Positions 62,438 to 64,000 of a DNA stretch of 64,000 bases are shown here, in pieces. A program made the position numbers and the translations under genes. Below the pieces are notes generated by a model. The model was not told the origin of the DNA. It searched no databases and worked only from the letters and a program-made list of their open reading frames with translations. The DNA is from a bacterium. Lineage in GTDB: Bacteria > Zhuqueibacterota > Zhuqueibacteria > Residuimicrobiales > Oceaniaggregativiventaceae. The DNA is taken from NCBI GenBank assembly GCA_029565675.1, contig JAKQNP010000008.1, positions 62,001 to 126,000 on the forward strand, written 5' to 3'. Each line of letters opens with the position of its first letter. The stretch's first letter is position 1.

Positions 62438-63420
62438 CACTTCACCTCCTTTCCCTTGAGCTGCAGCAGCGGCAGAAACGATTTCATCTCCTCGTCAACC
62501 ACAATTTTATTGGGAATCTTGTTCAGGATCTCTTCCATGGTTTCCACATAAAAACGGGTTCGGGTCACATCTTTGGCTTTGCGATATTCCTGCCAGACGT
62601 TGATAAAACGATCGGCATCACCGCGGGCGCGATTGACGCGATTGGTGGCATAGCCTTCTGCCTCGAGCACGACCTGCTCGGCCTGTCCCCGGGCGCGCGG
62701 AATGGCTGTGTTGTAGGCTTTCCACGCTTCGTTGATGATGCGTTCGCGCTCCTGTCTCGCTTCGTTGACTTCGTTAAAAGCTGGCTGAACCGGTAAGGGC
62801 GGATTCACATCCTGCAGATTGACGGTGACGATATCGACGCCGGTTTCATAATCGTTCAACAGGGTTTGCATTTCAGTTTGTGCCTGCAGCGCGATATCCT
62901 TGCGGTTGAGAATGATCACTTCGTCGACGCTGTGGTCGCCCACCACTTGCCGCATGACCGATTCGGAGACATCCCGGATCGTGCCCTCCACATCGCGCAC
63001 GCGAAAGAGATAGGCAACTGGATCCTTGATCCGGTATTGCACAATCCATTCGACCAGAGCGGAATTGAGGTCGCCGGTCAGCATCAGGGACTCACTGCGA
63101 AAATCATCCGAAGAATATTCAGAATGGACCCCTGCGCGAACAGTGCGAAATCCGAATTCCTCTTTGAAAACCCGTTGCACCTTGACTTTTTTAATGCTTT
63201 CGATGCCCCAGGGCAGCTTCAAATGCAACCCGGGTTCGGTGGTGCGCACGTAGGCGCCGAAACGCTGAATGATGCCCACCTCATCCGCTCCAACAGTGTA
63301 AAACGATGAGATGAGAACGATCAAAAGAACGACACCGACCGCCAGATAGAGCAACGGTTTTTTGCCCGGGTCGGGGAGTTCGATCGTTTCGCCTCCAATA
63401 TTGACAACTCTTTTTTTCAT
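62437..63420 (-). CDS. hflK: HflK, modulator of FtsH protease
   Basis: A 327-residue SPFH protein: short N-terminal stretch, membrane anchor (LYLAVGVVLLIVLISSFYTV), SPFH domain with VGIIQRFGAYVRTTEPGLH, and a coiled coil (EVNEARQERERIINEAWKAY). It forms the HflKC complex with the downstream gene product. It lacks the long glycine-rich N-terminus of the E. coli protein. GGAGAAC precedes the ATG. Confidence 0.93.
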   Translation of the reverse strand: MKKRVVNIGGETIELPDPGKKPLLYLAVGVVLLIVLISSFYTVGADEVGIIQRFGAYVRTTEPGLHLKLPWGIESIKKVKVQRVFKEEFGFRTVRAGVHSEYSSDDFRSESLMLTGDLNSALVEWIVQYRIKDPVAYLFRVRDVEGTIRDVSESVMRQVVGDHSVDEVIILNRKDIALQAQTEMQTLLNDYETGVDIVTVNLQDVNPPLPVQPAFNEVNEARQERERIINEAWKAYNTAIPRARGQAEQVVLEAEGYATNRVNRARGDADRFINVWQEYRKAKDVTRTRFYVETMEEILNKIPNKIVVDEEMKSFLPLLQLKGKEVK

Positions 63421-63640
63421 GTTCTCCTTTCTCCTGGTTCGGGTTAACAGAATAAATGAAAAAGAGAGAATCGCTCTGTTGGGGCACTATCGAGCGGTTT
63501 CACTTTTTCAACGAAAAAGACAAGCCAACTTATTCCGAATGGTCTCCATTTTGCAAGATAGCAAACTGTGCTGACAATCAAAAGCAATTACTCGACAAGG
63601 CCGACCTGCAAAAGAGTGGAATATCGAGGGATAAAGGTAT

Positions 63641-63669
63641 TGACCCAGGGTCAAGAGTTTTATATATTG
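63641..63669 (+). promoter_or_regulatory. Promoter with palindromic operator before the last gene
   Basis: TTGACC (63641-63646), a 17-bp spacer and TATATT (63664-63669). The -35 is embedded in a perfect 7-1-7 palindrome, TTGACCCAGGGTCAA (63641-63655), which looks like a repressor or activator site. It reads toward the gene at 63789. The 63421-63788 gap holds nothing else recognised. Confidence 0.55.
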
Positions 63670-63788
63670 AAAAAACTGCAACAACCGTCGATCAAAAAGC
63701 AGGACAATCGGTTTGAAGGGTGCAAGCCAAGCCGGCGCCGGTTGTCGAACTCCTACTGGTTTTTAGAAAATGGAAAGGAGCTTCCACC

Positions 63789-64000
63789 ATGAAGCCGAAA
63801 ATCACCATACTTTTACAGGCCAATTCCCAGGCGCCTTATGGTCTGGCCGGCATGCAAAAGACTCTGGATTCCCTGGAAAAACAAGTCGAATCCAATCATG
63901 AGGTGCTGCTGTACGGGGACTGGAAAGAGGCTGAAAAAGAAGCGATGAAGCGCGGTCATCGCTTTGTCACTGCCAATTTGAGCACCCCTTCCCAGGCCTT
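63789..64000 (+). CDS. Unknown protein, N-terminal part (cut by window edge; possibly glycosyltransferase)
   Basis: The first 70 residues are visible: MKPKITILLQANSQAP, then AGMQKTLDSLEKQVESNHEV. A beta strand followed by a helix with TLDSLEKQ is loosely like the start of family 2 glycosyltransferases, but nothing decisive is present. GGAAAGGAG precedes the ATG. It follows the palindromic promoter, in the opposite direction to hflK. Confidence 0.55.
   Translation, partial: MKPKITILLQANSQAPYGLAGMQKTLDSLEKQVESNHEVLLYGDWKEAEKEAMKRGHRFVTANLSTPSQA

Overview
The window looks like the replication-origin region, with the flanking chromosome, of a Gram-negative bacterium of the FCB group, close to lineages such as candidate division KSB1 or Calditrichota. 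This is inferred from gene content, not from a database search. The evidence is the outer-membrane proteins (a TonB receptor, a PorV-like barrel, a patatin-BamA-like protein), the C-terminal 'YPNPFN' sorting-like domains on secreted proteins, lipoproteins, HflKC, and the classic order rpmH-rnpA-yidD-yidC-mnmE diverging from dnaA-dnaN-recF-DUF721-gyrB-gyrA. By eye the base composition is balanced to mildly GC-rich, apart from one AT-rich island.

Layout. 1-3355 (minus): mnmE (cut by the left edge), yidC, yidD, rnpA, rpmH. 3356-5782: oriC in two parts flanking dnaA, with five same-facing DnaA boxes upstream and a Bacillus-like unwinding element (DnaA boxes, GC cluster, DnaA-trios) downstream. 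5783-12789 (plus): dnaN, recF, a DciA-like DUF721 gene, gyrB, gyrA. 12824-17361: a patatin/POTRA/barrel protein divergent from bioY and an N-acetylhexosamine-type kinase. 17388-22779 (minus): a phoB/phoR-like two-component pair, mnmA, a GlmM-like mutase and deoC, tightly packed. 23023-36401 (plus): two secreted sorting-domain proteins, a lipoprotein, a TonB receptor, a PorV-like barrel and an NHL-repeat lipoprotein, running on into ogt, a Nudix gene and ssb. 36442-40832 (minus): gpmI, a degenerate ApgM-like protein, archease and rtcB. 41106-44376 (minus): a YjbQ-like protein, an unknown helical protein, and a GAF/HD-GYP protein. 44479-52245 (minus): a sugar-activation operon (GHMP kinase, IMPase-like phosphatase, UDP-sugar pyrophosphorylase), then a FakA-FakB fusion next to plsY, RNase Z and an EamA transporter. 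52540-55444 (plus): an SDR and an FAD oxidoreductase. 55445-61498: an accessory island with three copies of a composite repeat, a nucleotidyltransferase pair and a large AT-rich secreted protein bracketed by direct repeats. 61499-63420 (minus): hflK-hflC. 63789-end: a gene cut by the right edge.

Promoters. Several intergenic regions contain TTGNNN - 17 bp - TANNTT elements at positions that make sense for the flanking genes. They decide some start codons, notably by excluding the longest readings of the patatin and phoB-like genes. No tRNA, rRNA or CRISPR array was recognised.

Most notable: the clear DnaA-trio origin, the ApgM-like pseudoenzyme beside gpmI and the RtcB-archease pair, the FakAB fusion with plsY, and the direct-repeat-bracketed secreted-protein cassette.
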